A stretch of 64,000 nt of DNA from Actinospineispora eucalypti (GCA_014208095.1 JACHMT010000001.1:310001-374000); one strand, 5' to 3'. Shown: positions 26,868 to 36,423, numbered from the stretch's first letter. The notes: generated by a model not told the origin, from the sequence alone. Made by a program: numbers and translations.

Positions 26868-27374
26868 ATGATAGCCGCCGCCGACCAAAAGATCCGCATT
26901 GAAAAGCCGACCGTTGCCGATGGTGTCGAGTGCTGGCGCCTGGCCGACGAGTCAAAGGTGTTGGACGTCAACTCGAAGTACGCGTACCTGTTGTGGTGCC
27001 GCGACTTCGCGGAGACCTCGGTGGTAGCCCGGCGGGCCGAAGACCAGGCCGTCGTCGGCTTCGTCACCGGGTTCCGTCGGCCGGACAGCCCGAACGTGCT
27101 GCTCGTGTGGCAGGTCGCGGTGGATCCCTCCGCCAGGGGGGAGGGGCTGGCGGTCCGAATGCTGGACACGCTGTTCCACCAAGTGGCGGACGTGGACCGG
27201 ATGGAAACCACCATCACTCCCGACAACAAGGCGTCCATCGCCTTGTTCACCGCATTTGCCGAGCGCAATGGCGCGCCGATCGAGAGAAGCGAGCTATTCG
27301 GCCCGGACCTACTCGGTGCCGATCACCAGCCGGAGCATCTGTACCGCATCGGACCTATCGGATCGGGAAGCTGA
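26868..27374 (+). CDS. ectA: L-2,4-diaminobutyrate acetyltransferase
   Basis: A 168-residue GNAT-fold enzyme that acetylates diaminobutyrate, the second step of ectoine synthesis. Visible signatures are NSKYAYLLWCRDFAETSVVAR, the acetyl-CoA loop region VAVDPSARGEGLAVRMLD, and TTITPDNKASIALF. The ATG at 26868 was chosen over the upstream TTG (26859) in the same frame. It is the first gene of ectABC; ectB starts 6 nt after its stop. Confidence 0.95.
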   Translation: MIAAADQKIRIEKPTVADGVECWRLADESKVLDVNSKYAYLLWCRDFAETSVVARRAEDQAVVGFVTGFRRPDSPNVLLVWQVAVDPSARGEGLAVRMLDTLFHQVADVDRMETTITPDNKASIALFTAFAERNGAPIERSELFGPDLLGADHQPEHLYRIGPIGSGS

Positions 27375-27380
27375 CTGAAG

Positions 27381-28664
27381 ATGACCATGAGTATGGATAA
27401 AACCGAGGAAGATCTCCTGCGCACGTTCGAAGAGCGTGAGTCCGAGGTGCGCAGCTACTGCCGGGGATGGCCGGTGGTGTTCGACAACGCCGTCGGGTCG
27501 CACATGACCGACACCGAAGGCCGGCGGTATCTGGACTTCTTTGCCGGCGCGGGTGCGCTCAACTACGGGCACAACAATCCGGCGATCAAGGGCCCGCTGC
27601 TGGACTACCTGTCCGGTGACGGGGTGATCCACTCGCTGGACATGCACACCAGGGCCAAGGCGGCGTTCCTGGAGACGTTCACCGAGCTGGTGCTCAAGCC
27701 GCGCGGGCTCAACTACAAGGTGCAGTTCCCCGGCCCGACCGGCACCACCGCCGTGGAGGCCGCGCTGAAGCTGGCCCGCAAGGTGACGGGCAAGGAAGCG
27801 ATGATCAACTTCACCAACGCGTTCCACGGCATGACGCTGGGTTCGCTGTCGGTGACCGGGAACTCGATGAAGCGGGGCGGCGCCGGCATCCCGCTGGTGC
27901 ACGCCACGCCGATGCCTTACGACAACTACTTCGACGGCCAGGTGCCGGACTTCCTGTGGTTCGAGCGGGTGCTCGAGGACGCCGGGTCCAGCCTGAACGA
28001 GCCGGCCGCGGTGATCGTGGAGACGGTGCAGGGCGAGGGCGGCATCAACCCGGCGCGGGCCGAGTGGCTGCGCGGCCTGGCCGACCTGTGCCGCCGGCAC
28101 GAGATCCTGCTGATCGTGGACGACGTGCAGATGGGCTGCGGCCGGACCGGGCCGTTCTTCAGCTTCGAGATCGCCGGCATCGAGCCGGACATCGTGTGCA
28201 TGTCCAAGTCGATCAGTGGCTACGGGCTTCCCATGGGCATCACGTTGATCCGTCCCGAGCTGGACATCTGGGGGCCGGGCGAGCACAACGGCACCTTCCG
28301 GGGCTACAACCCGGCGTTCGTCACCGCCTCCGCCGCGCTGCGCGAGTACTGGAGCGACGACAAGCTGGAGCGGAGCACCCTGGAGAAGGGCGAGGTCGTG
28401 CACACCGCGCTGACCGAGCTGGTCGAGTCGCTGCCCGGCGCGGACCTACAGGTCAAGGGGCGCGGCCTGGCCCGTGGCCTGGAGTTCGGCAAGAGCGATC
28501 TGGCCGACCGGGCGGCCTCCGCCGCGTTCGAGCGCGGGCTGCTGCTGGAGACCGCCGGCCCGGACAGCGAGGTCGCCAAGATCATGCCGGCGCTCACCAT
28601 CACCGAGGCCGAGCTGGCCGAGGGCATGGACATCTTCGCCGACGCCGTGCGGAGCGTGGTCTGA
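27381..28664 (+). CDS. ectB: Diaminobutyrate-2-oxoglutarate transaminase
   Basis: A 427-residue class III PLP aminotransferase that makes L-2,4-diaminobutyrate from aspartate semialdehyde, the entry step to ectoine. The cofactor-binding [17 protein letters not shown], the [11 protein letters not shown]sp motif and the Schiff-base Lys in [13 protein letters not shown] are all present, and the length is typical. It lies between ectA and ectC, with 2 nt before ectC. Confidence 0.96.
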   Translation: MTMSMDKTEEDLLRTFEERESEVRSYCRGWPVVFDNAVGSHMTDTEGRRYLDFFAGAGALNYGHNNPAIKGPLLDYLSGDGVIHSLDMHTRAKAAFLETFTELVLKPRGLNYKVQFPGPTGTTAVEAALKLARKVTGKEAMINFTNAFHGMTLGSLSVTGNSMKRGGAGIPLVHATPMPYDNYFDGQVPDFLWFERVLEDAGSSLNEPAAVIVETVQGEGGINPARAEWLRGLADLCRRHEILLIVDDVQMGCGRTGPFFSFEIAGIEPDIVCMSKSISGYGLPMGITLIRPELDIWGPGEHNGTFRGYNPAFVTASAALREYWSDDKLERSTLEKGEVVHTALTELVESLPGADLQVKGRGLARGLEFGKSDLADRAASAAFERGLLLETAGPDSEVAKIMPALTITEAELAEGMDIFADAVRSVV

Positions 28665-28666
28665 GG

Positions 28667-29077
28667 ATGATCGTTCGCACGTTGGAAGAGATCACCGGCA
28701 CGGACCGGGACGTGATCACCCCGCACTGGCAGAGCAAGCGGATCGTGCTCGCCGGTGACGGGGTCGGGTTCTCGCTGCACGAGACCGTTCTGGACGCCGA
28801 CTCGGTGAACGACTTCTGGTACGCCAACCACATCGAGGCGGTGTTCGTCACCGAGGGCTACGGGGAGCTGTACGACAAGGACAACGACGTCACGTACCAG
28901 CTCGGCCCGGGGTCGATGTACCTGCTCAACGGGCACGAGAAGCACCAGCTGCGGCCGAAGACGCAGATGCGCACGGTTTGTGTGTTCAACCCCCCGGTCA
29001 CCGGCCGGGAGGTGCACGACGAAAACGGGGTCTATCCCTTGATTGTAGACAATCAGACTGTTACCAATTCTGAGTGA
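28667..29077 (+). CDS. ectC: L-ectoine synthase
   Basis: A 136-residue cupin enzyme that closes the ectoine ring. The metal-binding cupin strand has [21 protein letters not shown] and [11 protein letters not shown], as in known EctC proteins. The ATG at 28667 directly follows the ectB TGA. The hydroxylase gene ectD is not found nearby, so the product should be ectoine rather than hydroxyectoine unless ectD lies elsewhere. Its stop overlaps the start of the acyl-CoA ligase. Confidence 0.96.
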   Translation: MIVRTLEEITGTDRDVITPHWQSKRIVLAGDGVGFSLHETVLDADSVNDFWYANHIEAVFVTEGYGELYDKDNDVTYQLGPGSMYLLNGHEKHQLRPKTQMRTVCVFNPPVTGREVHDENGVYPLIVDNQTVTNSE

Positions 29078-30663
29078 TGCCTGATGGACGCTTGGAGGAC
29101 TTGGTAGTTGGAGATCTGCTCGCCGCCCGCGCGCGCGAGCAGGGTGCGTCGCCCTTCCTGGAGTTCGCCGATGGGAAGTGCACGTACGGCGAGGTCGACG
29201 AGCTCGCCAACCGGGTGGCGCAGGGACTGATCGCCGCCGGGGTGCGGCCGGGACATCACGTCGCGGTGATGCTGCCGAACTGTCCGGACATCGTGTTCAC
29301 GATGTTCGCGTTGGCCCGGATCGGGGCGATCGCGGTGCCGGTGAACACCGCGTACCGGGGCGAGCTGCTCCGGCACGTGCTGGCCACGGCCTACTGCTCC
29401 ACGCTGGTCGTGGACGCGGCCTACCTGGACCGGCTGCCGCCGCTCGCCCCGGAGCTGCCCGACCTGCTGCGGGTGATCGTGCGCAACCCGGAGCCGACCG
29501 GGATGGACCGGTTGGGCAAGCCCGCGGTGTCCCTGGCCAGCCTGCTCGGCAACGGCGCCGAGCGGCCGGATCACCGGGCCAGCTTCTCCGACCTGCTGGC
29601 GATCATGTACACCTCCGGCACCACCGGGCCCTCCAAGGGTGCGCTGGTCCCGCACGCGCTGGCGCTGACCTGCGCGTACGACTCGCTGACCTTCCTGGGC
29701 CGGTGGGGCAAGAAGATCTACTGCCCGCTGCCGCTGTTCCACGCCGCCGGGCTGTGGGACGGGGTGTACGCCGCGCTGCTGTGCGGCGGGGAGATCGCGG
29801 TGGTCGAGCGGTTCTCCGCCTCCCGGTTCTGGGAGGACGTGCGCCGCTACCGGGCGCAGGTGTGCATGAGCGTGTTCTCCATGATCCCGATCCTGCTGTC
29901 CGCCGAGCCCCGGCCGGACGACAAGGAGCACCCGCTGGAGATCTTCTACATGGGCAAGTCCACCCTGGACGCGCCGCTGTACGAGCGGTTCGGGGTGCGC
30001 TCGGTGGAGACCTACACGTCCACCGAGGCCGGGATCCCGCTGGCCAGCCCGTTCGGGCAGTGGCGGCTGGGTTCCTGCGGGCAGGCCAACTCCGAGCGGT
30101 TCGAGGTCGGCGTGGTGGACGACCGGGACCGGCTGCTCGGGCCGGGCGAACCGGGCGAGCTGGTGCTCCGGCCGAAGCAGCCGTCGGTGATCACCGCCGG
30201 CTATTACGGCCGCTTCGAGGCCACCGCCAGTGCGTTCCGCAACATGTGGTTCCACACCGGGGACCGCGTCTGGTTCGACGACGACGGCTACTTCTACTTC
30301 CTGGACCGGATGGCCGACGCGATCCGCCGCCGGGGGGAGAACATCTCCGCGTTCGACATCGAGTCGGAGGTGAACCTGCACCCCGCCGTGCTGGAGTGCG
30401 CGGCCATCGGCGTGCCGTCCGAGCTGGAGGAGGAAGAGGTCAAGCTGGCCGTGGTCCTTCGGCCCGGGGCCTCGCTCTCCCTCGAGGAGCTGGCCGAGTA
30501 CTGCGGGGAGAAGCTGCCCTCGTTCATGGTGCCCCGGTTCCTGGAGGTCGTGGAGGCACTGCCCCGCACGCCCACCGACAAGATCGCCAAACACGTGCTG
30601 CGCGAGGCCGGGATCACGCCGGGTACCTGGGATCGGGAGAACCGCTTGCGAGGTGTCTCATGA
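29077..30663 (+). CDS. Acyl-CoA ligase (AMP-forming), CaiC-like
   Basis: A 528-residue ANL-superfamily ligase that activates a carboxylic acid through an acyl-adenylate. The P-loop YTSGTTGPSKGAL, the ETYTSTEAGIPLASP substrate region, the WFHTGDRVWFDDDGYFYFLDR hinge, and the C-terminal Lys in RTPTDKIAKHVLRE are all intact. It resembles crotonobetaine/carnitine-CoA ligases, but the acid is unknown. ATG (29077) and GTG (29074) both overlap the ectC stop, so translation is coupled to the ectoine genes. It begins a five-gene acyl-CoA cassette. Confidence 0.9.
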   Translation: MPDGRLEDLVVGDLLAARAREQGASPFLEFADGKCTYGEVDELANRVAQGLIAAGVRPGHHVAVMLPNCPDIVFTMFALARIGAIAVPVNTAYRGELLRHVLATAYCSTLVVDAAYLDRLPPLAPELPDLLRVIVRNPEPTGMDRLGKPAVSLASLLGNGAERPDHRASFSDLLAIMYTSGTTGPSKGALVPHALALTCAYDSLTFLGRWGKKIYCPLPLFHAAGLWDGVYAALLCGGEIAVVERFSASRFWEDVRRYRAQVCMSVFSMIPILLSAEPRPDDKEHPLEIFYMGKSTLDAPLYERFGVRSVETYTSTEAGIPLASPFGQWRLGSCGQANSERFEVGVVDDRDRLLGPGEPGELVLRPKQPSVITAGYYGRFEATASAFRNMWFHTGDRVWFDDDGYFYFLDRMADAIRRRGENISAFDIESEVNLHPAVLECAAIGVPSELEEEEVKLAVVLRPGASLSLEELAEYCGEKLPSFMVPRFLEVVEALPRTPTDKIAKHVLREAGITPGTWDRENRLRGVS

Positions 30664-31898
30664 ACTGGGCTGATACGCCCGAACAGGCCGAGTTTCGCGC
30701 CCAGGTGCGGCAGTTCATCGCGGAGGAGTTCCCACCGGAGTACCGGCCGGACACCGAGGCGGAGCAGAGCCTGGAGCCGGAGGACGTCCTGGGCTACAAC
30801 TGGCCGGCCGACCGGAACTCGGCCGACCCGTCCCGGGCCGAGGGCGCCCGGAAGTGGGCGGCCGCGCTGACGGCGAAGGGCTGGATCACCCCCGGCTGGC
30901 CGGCTGAGCTGGGCGGGGCCGGGCTGTCCGTGCTGGACGAGTTCATCCTGTCCGAGGAGATGATGCGGGCCGGGGTGCCGACGGTCGGCAGCATCGGTGC
31001 CTTCCTGCTCGGCCCGACGCTGATGGCGCACGGCACCGACGAGCAGAAACGCGAGCACCTGCCGCCGATCGCCCGGGGTGAGCGCACCTGGGCGCAGGGG
31101 TTCTCCGAGCCCGGTTCCGGCTCCGACCTGGCGTCCTTGCGTACGAAAGCGGTACGGGACGGGGACGCCTACCTGGTCAACGGGCAGAAGGTGTGGACCT
31201 CGCTGGGCACCCACGCGGACTGGCTGTTCGTGCTGGTGCGCACCGACCCGGCCGCCGAGAAACCCCACCGGGGCATCACCTTCCTGCTGGTCGACGTGAC
31301 CACGCCGGGGGTGACCATCCGGCCGATCACCGACATCCGCGGTGACCAGCCGTTCGCCGAGGTGTTCTTCGACGACGCCCGGATCCCGGTGACCAACCGG
31401 GTCGGGGAGGAGAACCGGGGCTGGTACGTGGCGATGGACGCGCTGTCCTTCGAACGGGCCGGGATCGGCGCGACGATCAAGTACGAGCAGGCGCTGCGCC
31501 GGTTGGTCTCCTACGTGGCCTCGGAGGAGGGGCGGCGGTACCTGCGCCCGGACTTCGCCGCCGGTGGCCGCCGCGAGGTGGCGCGCCGCTACACGGAGAT
31601 GCGGGTGCTCTACAACCTGGCCCGGCTCACCGTGTCCAAGCAGGCGGCCGGGGAGGTGCCCGGCTACGAGGCGTCGGTCAACCAGCTGTTCTCCGCCGAA
31701 CTGCACCAGCGGCTGGCCCGCACCGGGGCGCGGGTGTTCGGCCGGCACGCCGGGCTGTGGCAGCGGGCCGACGCCCCGCTGGGTGCCGTGTTCACCCACC
31801 AGCGGATGGACGCCGTCGCGGCCACCTTCCTCGGCGGGACCGCCGAAATTCAACGCAATGTGATCGCTACCCGGGGCCTGGGTCTGCCCCGTTCCTAG
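30660..31898 (+). CDS. Acyl-CoA dehydrogenase
   Basis: A 412-residue FAD-dependent acyl-CoA dehydrogenase. FAD/substrate motifs WAQGFSEPGSGSDLASLRT and NGQKVWTSLGTHADW, and the C-terminal FLGGTAEIQRNVIATRGLGLPR, are present. It resembles the larger subunit of actinobacterial heteromeric dehydrogenases, and the shorter, divergent homologue at the end of the cassette may be its partner. The ATG overlaps the ligase stop (ATGA). Confidence 0.92.
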   Translation: MNWADTPEQAEFRAQVRQFIAEEFPPEYRPDTEAEQSLEPEDVLGYNWPADRNSADPSRAEGARKWAAALTAKGWITPGWPAELGGAGLSVLDEFILSEEMMRAGVPTVGSIGAFLLGPTLMAHGTDEQKREHLPPIARGERTWAQGFSEPGSGSDLASLRTKAVRDGDAYLVNGQKVWTSLGTHADWLFVLVRTDPAAEKPHRGITFLLVDVTTPGVTIRPITDIRGDQPFAEVFFDDARIPVTNRVGEENRGWYVAMDALSFERAGIGATIKYEQALRRLVSYVASEEGRRYLRPDFAAGGRREVARRYTEMRVLYNLARLTVSKQAAGEVPGYEASVNQLFSAELHQRLARTGARVFGRHAGLWQRADAPLGAVFTHQRMDAVAATFLGGTAEIQRNVIATRGLGLPRS

Positions 31899-31909
31899 GA
31901 GGAACACGC

Positions 31910-32656
31910 ATGTCGTACGAAGGACTGGACGTCCAGGTCAAGGACCGGGTGTGTTGGCTCACCCTGGACCGGCCGGACAAGCTGAACGCGCTGACGCCGG
32001 AAATGATGCACGCGATGCGCCGGCTGTTCACCGAGATCGACGACGACCCGGACGTGAACGTGGTGGTGCTGCGCGGCGCCGGCGAGCGGGCGTTCTGCGC
32101 CGGCATGGACCTGAAGTGGTCCGAGTCGCTGACCAAGGCCGACCGCATCGAGCAGGGTCGCCTGGGCGAGAAGACGTTCGCCATGATGGAGCGGCTGTCC
32201 ATCCCGGTGTTCGCCGCGGTGCACGGCTACGCGGTCGGCGGCGGGCTGGAGCTCGCGCTGGGCGCCGACTTCATCGTCGCCCACGAGAACGCCAAGATGG
32301 GCCTGGTCGAGATCACGCTGTCCGCGCGGCCGCCGTACCGGCCCAAGATGACCGAGGACGGCGACCCGGACCAGCCCGAGTTCGGTGGCAACGCGCCCGG
32401 ATGGGGCGGGGTGAAGCGGCTGCCGGCGCGGGTCGGCAAGGCGCTGGCCAAGGAGATGCTGTTCACCGGCGTGCGGCTGGACGCCGCTCGCGCCCTGAAG
32501 ATCGGCCTGGTGAACGACGTGTTCACCGCCGACGACTTCGACACGCGCGTGGCGGAGCTGGCGGAGCGGATCGCCGCGATGAACCGCTACAACCTGCGCC
32601 TGGTCAAGGAACTGGTCACCGGTGGTTACGACTGGATCGAGCCGCACCCCGTTTAG
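31910..32656 (+). CDS. Enoyl-CoA hydratase/isomerase family protein with insertion
   Basis: A 248-residue crotonase. The N-terminal LTLDRPDKLNALTPEM, the oxyanion-hole FCAGMDLK and HGYAVGGGLELALGADFIVAHENAKMGLVEI segments are standard. After GLVEI comes an insertion of roughly 20 residues (ARPPYRPKMTEDGDPDQP ...) before VKRLPARVG, where most crotonases have a short PGGGGTQRL loop. That may reshape the acyl pocket. The ATG at 31910 follows TAGGAGGAA. Its TAG stop touches the single-copy 51-bp repeat. Confidence 0.9.
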   Translation: MSYEGLDVQVKDRVCWLTLDRPDKLNALTPEMMHAMRRLFTEIDDDPDVNVVVLRGAGERAFCAGMDLKWSESLTKADRIEQGRLGEKTFAMMERLSIPVFAAVHGYAVGGGLELALGADFIVAHENAKMGLVEITLSARPPYRPKMTEDGDPDQPEFGGNAPGWGGVKRLPARVGKALAKEMLFTGVRLDAARALKIGLVNDVFTADDFDTRVAELAERIAAMNRYNLRLVKELVTGGYDWIEPHPV

Positions 32657-32708
32657 CGCGGAACGCGCTTGCCGAGCGCGCGCCCAGTTCGGCGCGCGCG
32701 GGAGACTT
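32657..32708. repeat. 51-bp GC-rich repeat, single copy
   Basis: One copy, with one extra base, of the unit found three times in tandem at 51716-51866. It begins at the enoyl-CoA hydratase stop and fills most of the gap before the VOC gene. Inside is a perfect 9-bp hairpin GCGCGCGCC-cagttc-GGCGCGCGC. It sits within an otherwise tightly packed operon. Confidence 0.92.
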
Positions 32709-32723
32709 AGGAAGGATCGAGCA

Positions 32724-33668
32724 ATGCTCCGGATCTACCGGATCGACCACGTCGCCGTGGTGACGCCCGACCTGGACAAGCACGCCGGCCTGTTCGAGGG
32801 CCTGTTCGGGTTTCGGCGGGTCAGTGAGTGGGACAACCCTTCGGCGGGTGTGCGCGGTGTGCGGTTCGCCGTGCCGGGCGCGTTCGGGCAGTACTGGGTG
32901 GTGCTGACGCCCTCTGGTGCCGACTCGGCGTTGGCCGGATGGCTGGACGAGCACGGCGGGCGGGCCGGGCTGCACCACGTCGGCGCCGAGGTGCCGGACC
33001 TGGACGCGGCGGTCGGCGAGCTGGAGTCGCGCGGCCTGAAGGTCACCGACTTCGCGCCGGGCCGCTGGGTGGAGGCGTCGCTGTCCCCGCCCGAGCACGG
33101 CCCCGGGGTGCTCTGGCGGCTGCGCGGGCCGGGTGACCTGCACATGCTGGGTGACGAGTCGGCGACGCCGGTCTCCTCGCCGGAGCCGGCGCGGCCCGTG
33201 CTGGGCATTCTCGGCATCGACCACATCTGCCAGGCCTTCCACGACCGCGACGAGCTGGCCCGCTGGTACACCGAACTGGCGGGGTTCGTGCAGGTGTGGC
33301 GGACCGCCGAGGACGAGATCCCGGACATGGCCGACCTGGTGCTGAACATCCCCGGCTCGTCCATCTGCTGGGAAGTGATCACCGGGCGGGGCGAGGACTC
33401 GTTCGTGGACAAGTTCCTGGCCCGCTCCGGCCCGGCGGCGCACCACGTCACCTTCCAGGTGAGCGACTGGGATGCCGCGCTGGCCGCGTGCGAGGCCCAG
33501 GAGGTGCCGACCTTCGACTACGAGGACGGCGTGAAGGACGGCGCGGCCTGGAAGCACACCTTCATCCACCCGAAGCACGCCGCCGGCGTGCTGGTGCAGC
33601 TGTTCTGGGAGGAGCAGCCCGGGGTGTGGGTGCGGTCGGACAAGATTCCACCCCCGGTTGGAGCCTGA
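32724..33668 (+). CDS. VOC family two-domain protein
   Basis: A 314-residue protein made of two vicinal-oxygen-chelate domains (about 3-140 and 158-300). Potential metal-ligand positions are visible in each: RIDHVAVVTPD and LHHVGAEV in the first, GIDHICQAF, AHHVTFQV and the C-terminal VLVQLFWEE in the second. VOC proteins include epimerases (such as methylmalonyl-CoA epimerase), glyoxalases and extradiol or 4-hydroxyphenylpyruvate-type dioxygenases; I cannot choose. The ATG at 32724 follows TAGGAAGGATC, just after the 51-bp repeat. It is part of the acyl-CoA cassette. Confidence 0.85.
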   Translation: MLRIYRIDHVAVVTPDLDKHAGLFEGLFGFRRVSEWDNPSAGVRGVRFAVPGAFGQYWVVLTPSGADSALAGWLDEHGGRAGLHHVGAEVPDLDAAVGELESRGLKVTDFAPGRWVEASLSPPEHGPGVLWRLRGPGDLHMLGDESATPVSSPEPARPVLGILGIDHICQAFHDRDELARWYTELAGFVQVWRTAEDEIPDMADLVLNIPGSSICWEVITGRGEDSFVDKFLARSGPAAHHVTFQVSDWDAALAACEAQEVPTFDYEDGVKDGAAWKHTFIHPKHAAGVLVQLFWEEQPGVWVRSDKIPPPVGA

Positions 33669-34724
33669 GTGGACCTGAACCTGACCGAGGAGCAGCGGCT
33701 CATCGCGGACACCGCGCGCGAGCTGTTGACCGCCCGCGCGGGAGTCGCCGGGACCCGGGCGCTGGGTGACGACCCGGCCGGGTATTCGGCGGAGCTGTGG
33801 AAGGAACTGGTCGAGCTGGGTTGGTGCGAGGCCGAGTTCACCGAGGCCTGCCTGATCATCGAGCAGCTCGGCGCGGCCCGGGTGCCCTCGCCGTACCCGG
33901 CGGCGCTGGGCTGCGTGGCGCCGGTGCTGGCCGCGTTCGGTACGGCGGAGCAGGCTGCACTGGTCGGTGAAGGCCGGGTGCTCAGCTACGCGTTCACCCC
34001 GCCCGGTGGTGAGCTGGCCACGCTTTCCGGAGGGCTGCTGCTCCGGGGGGCGGCCGAGTTCGTGCCGTTCGGCGGGTCGGCGTCCGATGTGCTGGTGGTC
34101 GCGGTCGGGCCGGGTGACGGCGAGCGGACGGCGGTGCTGGTGGACGCGACGGCCGCCGGCGTGGCCCGTACCCCGTTGGCCGCCGTCGGCGACGACCGCC
34201 CGTGCCACCTGACCTTCGCCGACGTCGCGGTGCCGGCGGGACGGGTGGTCGGTGGGATCGGAAAAGGCGCGGCGGTGGCCGGGTCGCTGGCGCTGCACGG
34301 GGCGGCGGCGACCTGCGCCGAGATGGTCGGCGGGGCGCAGCGGGTGCTGGACCTGACCGTGGACTACGCCGGGACCCGCGCCCAGTTCGGCCGGCCGATC
34401 GGCTCGTTCCAGGCGGTTCAGCACCACTGCGCGAACATGACGATCGACGTGCTCGGTGCCCGCTACCTGGCCTACGAGGCGATCTGGCGGGTGGCCTCGG
34501 GGGATGCGGGAGCGGAGCTGACCGTGGCCGCCGCCAAGGCCTGGTGCAGCGACGCCTACCAGCGGGTCTGCGATCTGGGGCACCAGGTGCACGGAGCGAT
34601 CGGGTTCACCGAGGAGCACGACCTGCACCTGTACCTGCGGCACGCCACCGCGACCGCGTTGGCGTTCGGGGATGGCGACGAGCAGACCGACCGCGTCGCC
34701 GACGCGATCGGTTTACCTCAGTAG
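33669..34724 (+). CDS. Acyl-CoA dehydrogenase, short form
   Basis: A 351-residue acyl-CoA dehydrogenase-like protein. The C-terminal domain is well conserved (YAGTRAQFGRPIGSFQAVQHHCANM, DLGHQVHGAIGFTEEHDLHLYLR). The central FAD-binding domain is shorter and lacks the usual TEPxxGSD motif, a common pattern for the small subunit of heteromeric actinobacterial dehydrogenases. The GTG at 33669 directly abuts the VOC stop. The end overlaps the convergent SGNH hydrolase gene by 7 nt. Confidence 0.88.
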   Translation: MDLNLTEEQRLIADTARELLTARAGVAGTRALGDDPAGYSAELWKELVELGWCEAEFTEACLIIEQLGAARVPSPYPAALGCVAPVLAAFGTAEQAALVGEGRVLSYAFTPPGGELATLSGGLLLRGAAEFVPFGGSASDVLVVAVGPGDGERTAVLVDATAAGVARTPLAAVGDDRPCHLTFADVAVPAGRVVGGIGKGAAVAGSLALHGAAATCAEMVGGAQRVLDLTVDYAGTRAQFGRPIGSFQAVQHHCANMTIDVLGARYLAYEAIWRVASGDAGAELTVAAAKAWCSDAYQRVCDLGHQVHGAIGFTEEHDLHLYLRHATATALAFGDGDEQTDRVADAIGLPQ

Positions 34725-35509
34725 GCGGCTTCGCGGGAGGAGGGGTCGAACATCGGCATCAGCTGGGGGCGCTTCGGCGCGAAGCCTTCGCCGGTCTGGC
34801 GGCCGCGCGCCCAGTTGGCCAGGAACGGCACCAGGTAGTTGCGCGCCCAGTCCAGGTCCTCCTGGCGGCGGCGCGCCCAGGGGTACGGGTCGGCGACCGC
34901 CAGCGGCTCCCGCCAGTTCTCGGTGACCGGGAGGCCCAGCACCTCCAGGGTGCGCAGGGCGACGCGGCGGTGCCCGTCCGGCGTCAGGTGCAGGCGGTCT
35001 CGGCCCCAGGACCGGGGATCGGAGAGCGGCTGCATCGCCCACAGGTCCACGACCCGGCAGCCGCGCGCGTCGGCGATGGTGCGGAGCAGCTCGTTGAACG
35101 TGGCGATGCGGCCGCGGATGGTGGACAGCATCGGCATCCGGCGGGTGTCGAACCCGGCGAAGATCACCACGTCCGCCCCGGTGGCCACCAGGCGGGCCAG
35201 CGCCGCGTCGAACCGCTCGGCCACCGAGTCGGGCGAGCAGCGGGGCCGGATGATGTCGTTGCCGCCGGCGCTGAACGTGATCAGGTCCGGGCGCAGCCGC
35301 TCGGCCACCGGCACCTGGTCGTTGACGACCTGGTCCAGCAGCTTGCCGCGCACGGCGAGGTTGGCGTAGCGGAAGTCCGGCGCATCCTGGGCGAGGCGTT
35401 CGGCGAGCCGGTCGGCCCAGCCGCGCGGGGTGCCGTCGTCGCGCCGGTCGTCGAGTCCCTCGGTGAAACTGTCGCCGAGCGCGACATAGCTGCTCCAGGT
35501 GGTACGCAC
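34718..35509 (-). CDS. SGNH/GDSL hydrolase
   Basis: A 263-residue esterase/lipase-type hydrolase with all four SGNH blocks: ALGDSFTEG (Ser), the Gly block, SAGGNDI (Asn) and the final LTPDGHRRVA (Asp-His). There is no signal peptide, so it is probably cytoplasmic. The substrate is unknown. The GTG start at 35509 gives the conserved MRTTWSSYVALGDS start. It is divergent from the DUF3159 gene. Confidence 0.9.
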   Translation of the reverse strand: MRTTWSSYVALGDSFTEGLDDRRDDGTPRGWADRLAERLAQDAPDFRYANLAVRGKLLDQVVNDQVPVAERLRPDLITFSAGGNDIIRPRCSPDSVAERFDAALARLVATGADVVIFAGFDTRRMPMLSTIRGRIATFNELLRTIADARGCRVVDLWAMQPLSDPRSWGRDRLHLTPDGHRRVALRTLEVLGLPVTENWREPLAVADPYPWARRRQEDLDWARNYLVPFLANWARGRQTGEGFAPKRPQLMPMFDPSSREAAY

Positions 35510-35660
35510 CGTCGCTCGCCCCCCTCCGTGCGCGTTGGCCCGGCTTGTTCAGGCCTGATTCACCATTCTGTCAGCAGCCGGTCTTTCAGGATTACGTTTT
35601 TGCTCGTGTCGCGCCACCGGGTCGCGAAACAGTTATGCGGGACTGGGGCAGAGTAGGGGC

Positions 35661-36350
35661 ATGACGCGAGAACCGGAGGCCGCCGCGTCGCCGTTGGCCG
35701 AGGTCCTGGGCGGACGGACCGGCGCGCTGGACGCCGGCGTACCCGCTGTGGCATTTGTCACAGGTTGGGCCATCGCCGGGGCCGGCTCGACCACGGACAG
35801 CACGAACGCGGTGCTGTGGGGCGCGGGCGCGGCGTTGGCCGCCGGGGTCGTGATAGCAGTCATACGGCTGGCCCGGGGCCGCCGGCCGGCGGCGGTGGTG
35901 TTGGGCCTGCTGGGCGTCGCGGTGGCGTCACTCGTTGTATTGCGCACCGGGCGGGCGGCCGACTTCTTCCTGCTGCAGATCGCCTCGAACGTGCTGTCCA
36001 CGCTGGTCTGGGCGGCCTCGGTGGTGATCAGGTGGCCGTTACTCGGAGTCATCGTCGGGCTGGCACTCGGGCAGAAGACGCGGTGGCGCGCCGATCCGTG
36101 GCTGCTGCGCGGGTATTCCCGGGCCAGCTGGGTGTGGGCGGCGCAGTACGTCGTGCGGGTCGCCGTTTTCGTCCCGCTCTACCTCTCTGACCAGGTCATA
36201 GCGTTGGGAATCGCGCGCGCATTGACCTGGGTTCCGCTGGTGGCCTGCGTGGCGTTGTCCTGGCCGGTGATGCGCACAGCCCTACCGGAAGATCATCCCG
36301 GCATCCGCTACCCTCGGTCCCGGTCGGGTGAAAGCACGCACGATCAGTGA
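35661..36350 (+). CDS. DUF3159 membrane protein
   Basis: A 229-residue protein with five or six hydrophobic segments in the DUF3159 pattern: a PVAFVTGWAIAG segment, FFLLQIASNVLSTLVWAASVVIRWPLLGVIVG, then a short KTRWRADPWLLRGYSRASWVWAAQYVVR loop. It is found widely in actinobacteria and its function is unknown. The ATG at 35661 is the first in frame. The 3' end overlaps possible upstream starts of the next gene. Confidence 0.85.
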   Translation: MTREPEAAASPLAEVLGGRTGALDAGVPAVAFVTGWAIAGAGSTTDSTNAVLWGAGAALAAGVVIAVIRLARGRRPAAVVLGLLGVAVASLVVLRTGRAADFFLLQIASNVLSTLVWAASVVIRWPLLGVIVGLALGQKTRWRADPWLLRGYSRASWVWAAQYVVRVAVFVPLYLSDQVIALGIARALTWVPLVACVALSWPVMRTALPEDHPGIRYPRSRSGESTHDQ

Positions 36351-36423
36351 TCGCGGGTGCGGCCATCCGGCGCAACTGACCACACTGACCGTACGCGCAA
36401 GCAACCGGAGCCATGACCTTCCA

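Noticed and set aside
35552..35576. Single CTGATTCACC...CAGCAG sequence resembling a 22-bp unit
   Set aside because: Only one degenerate copy, in a divergent promoter gap and without tandem partner; could be chance.
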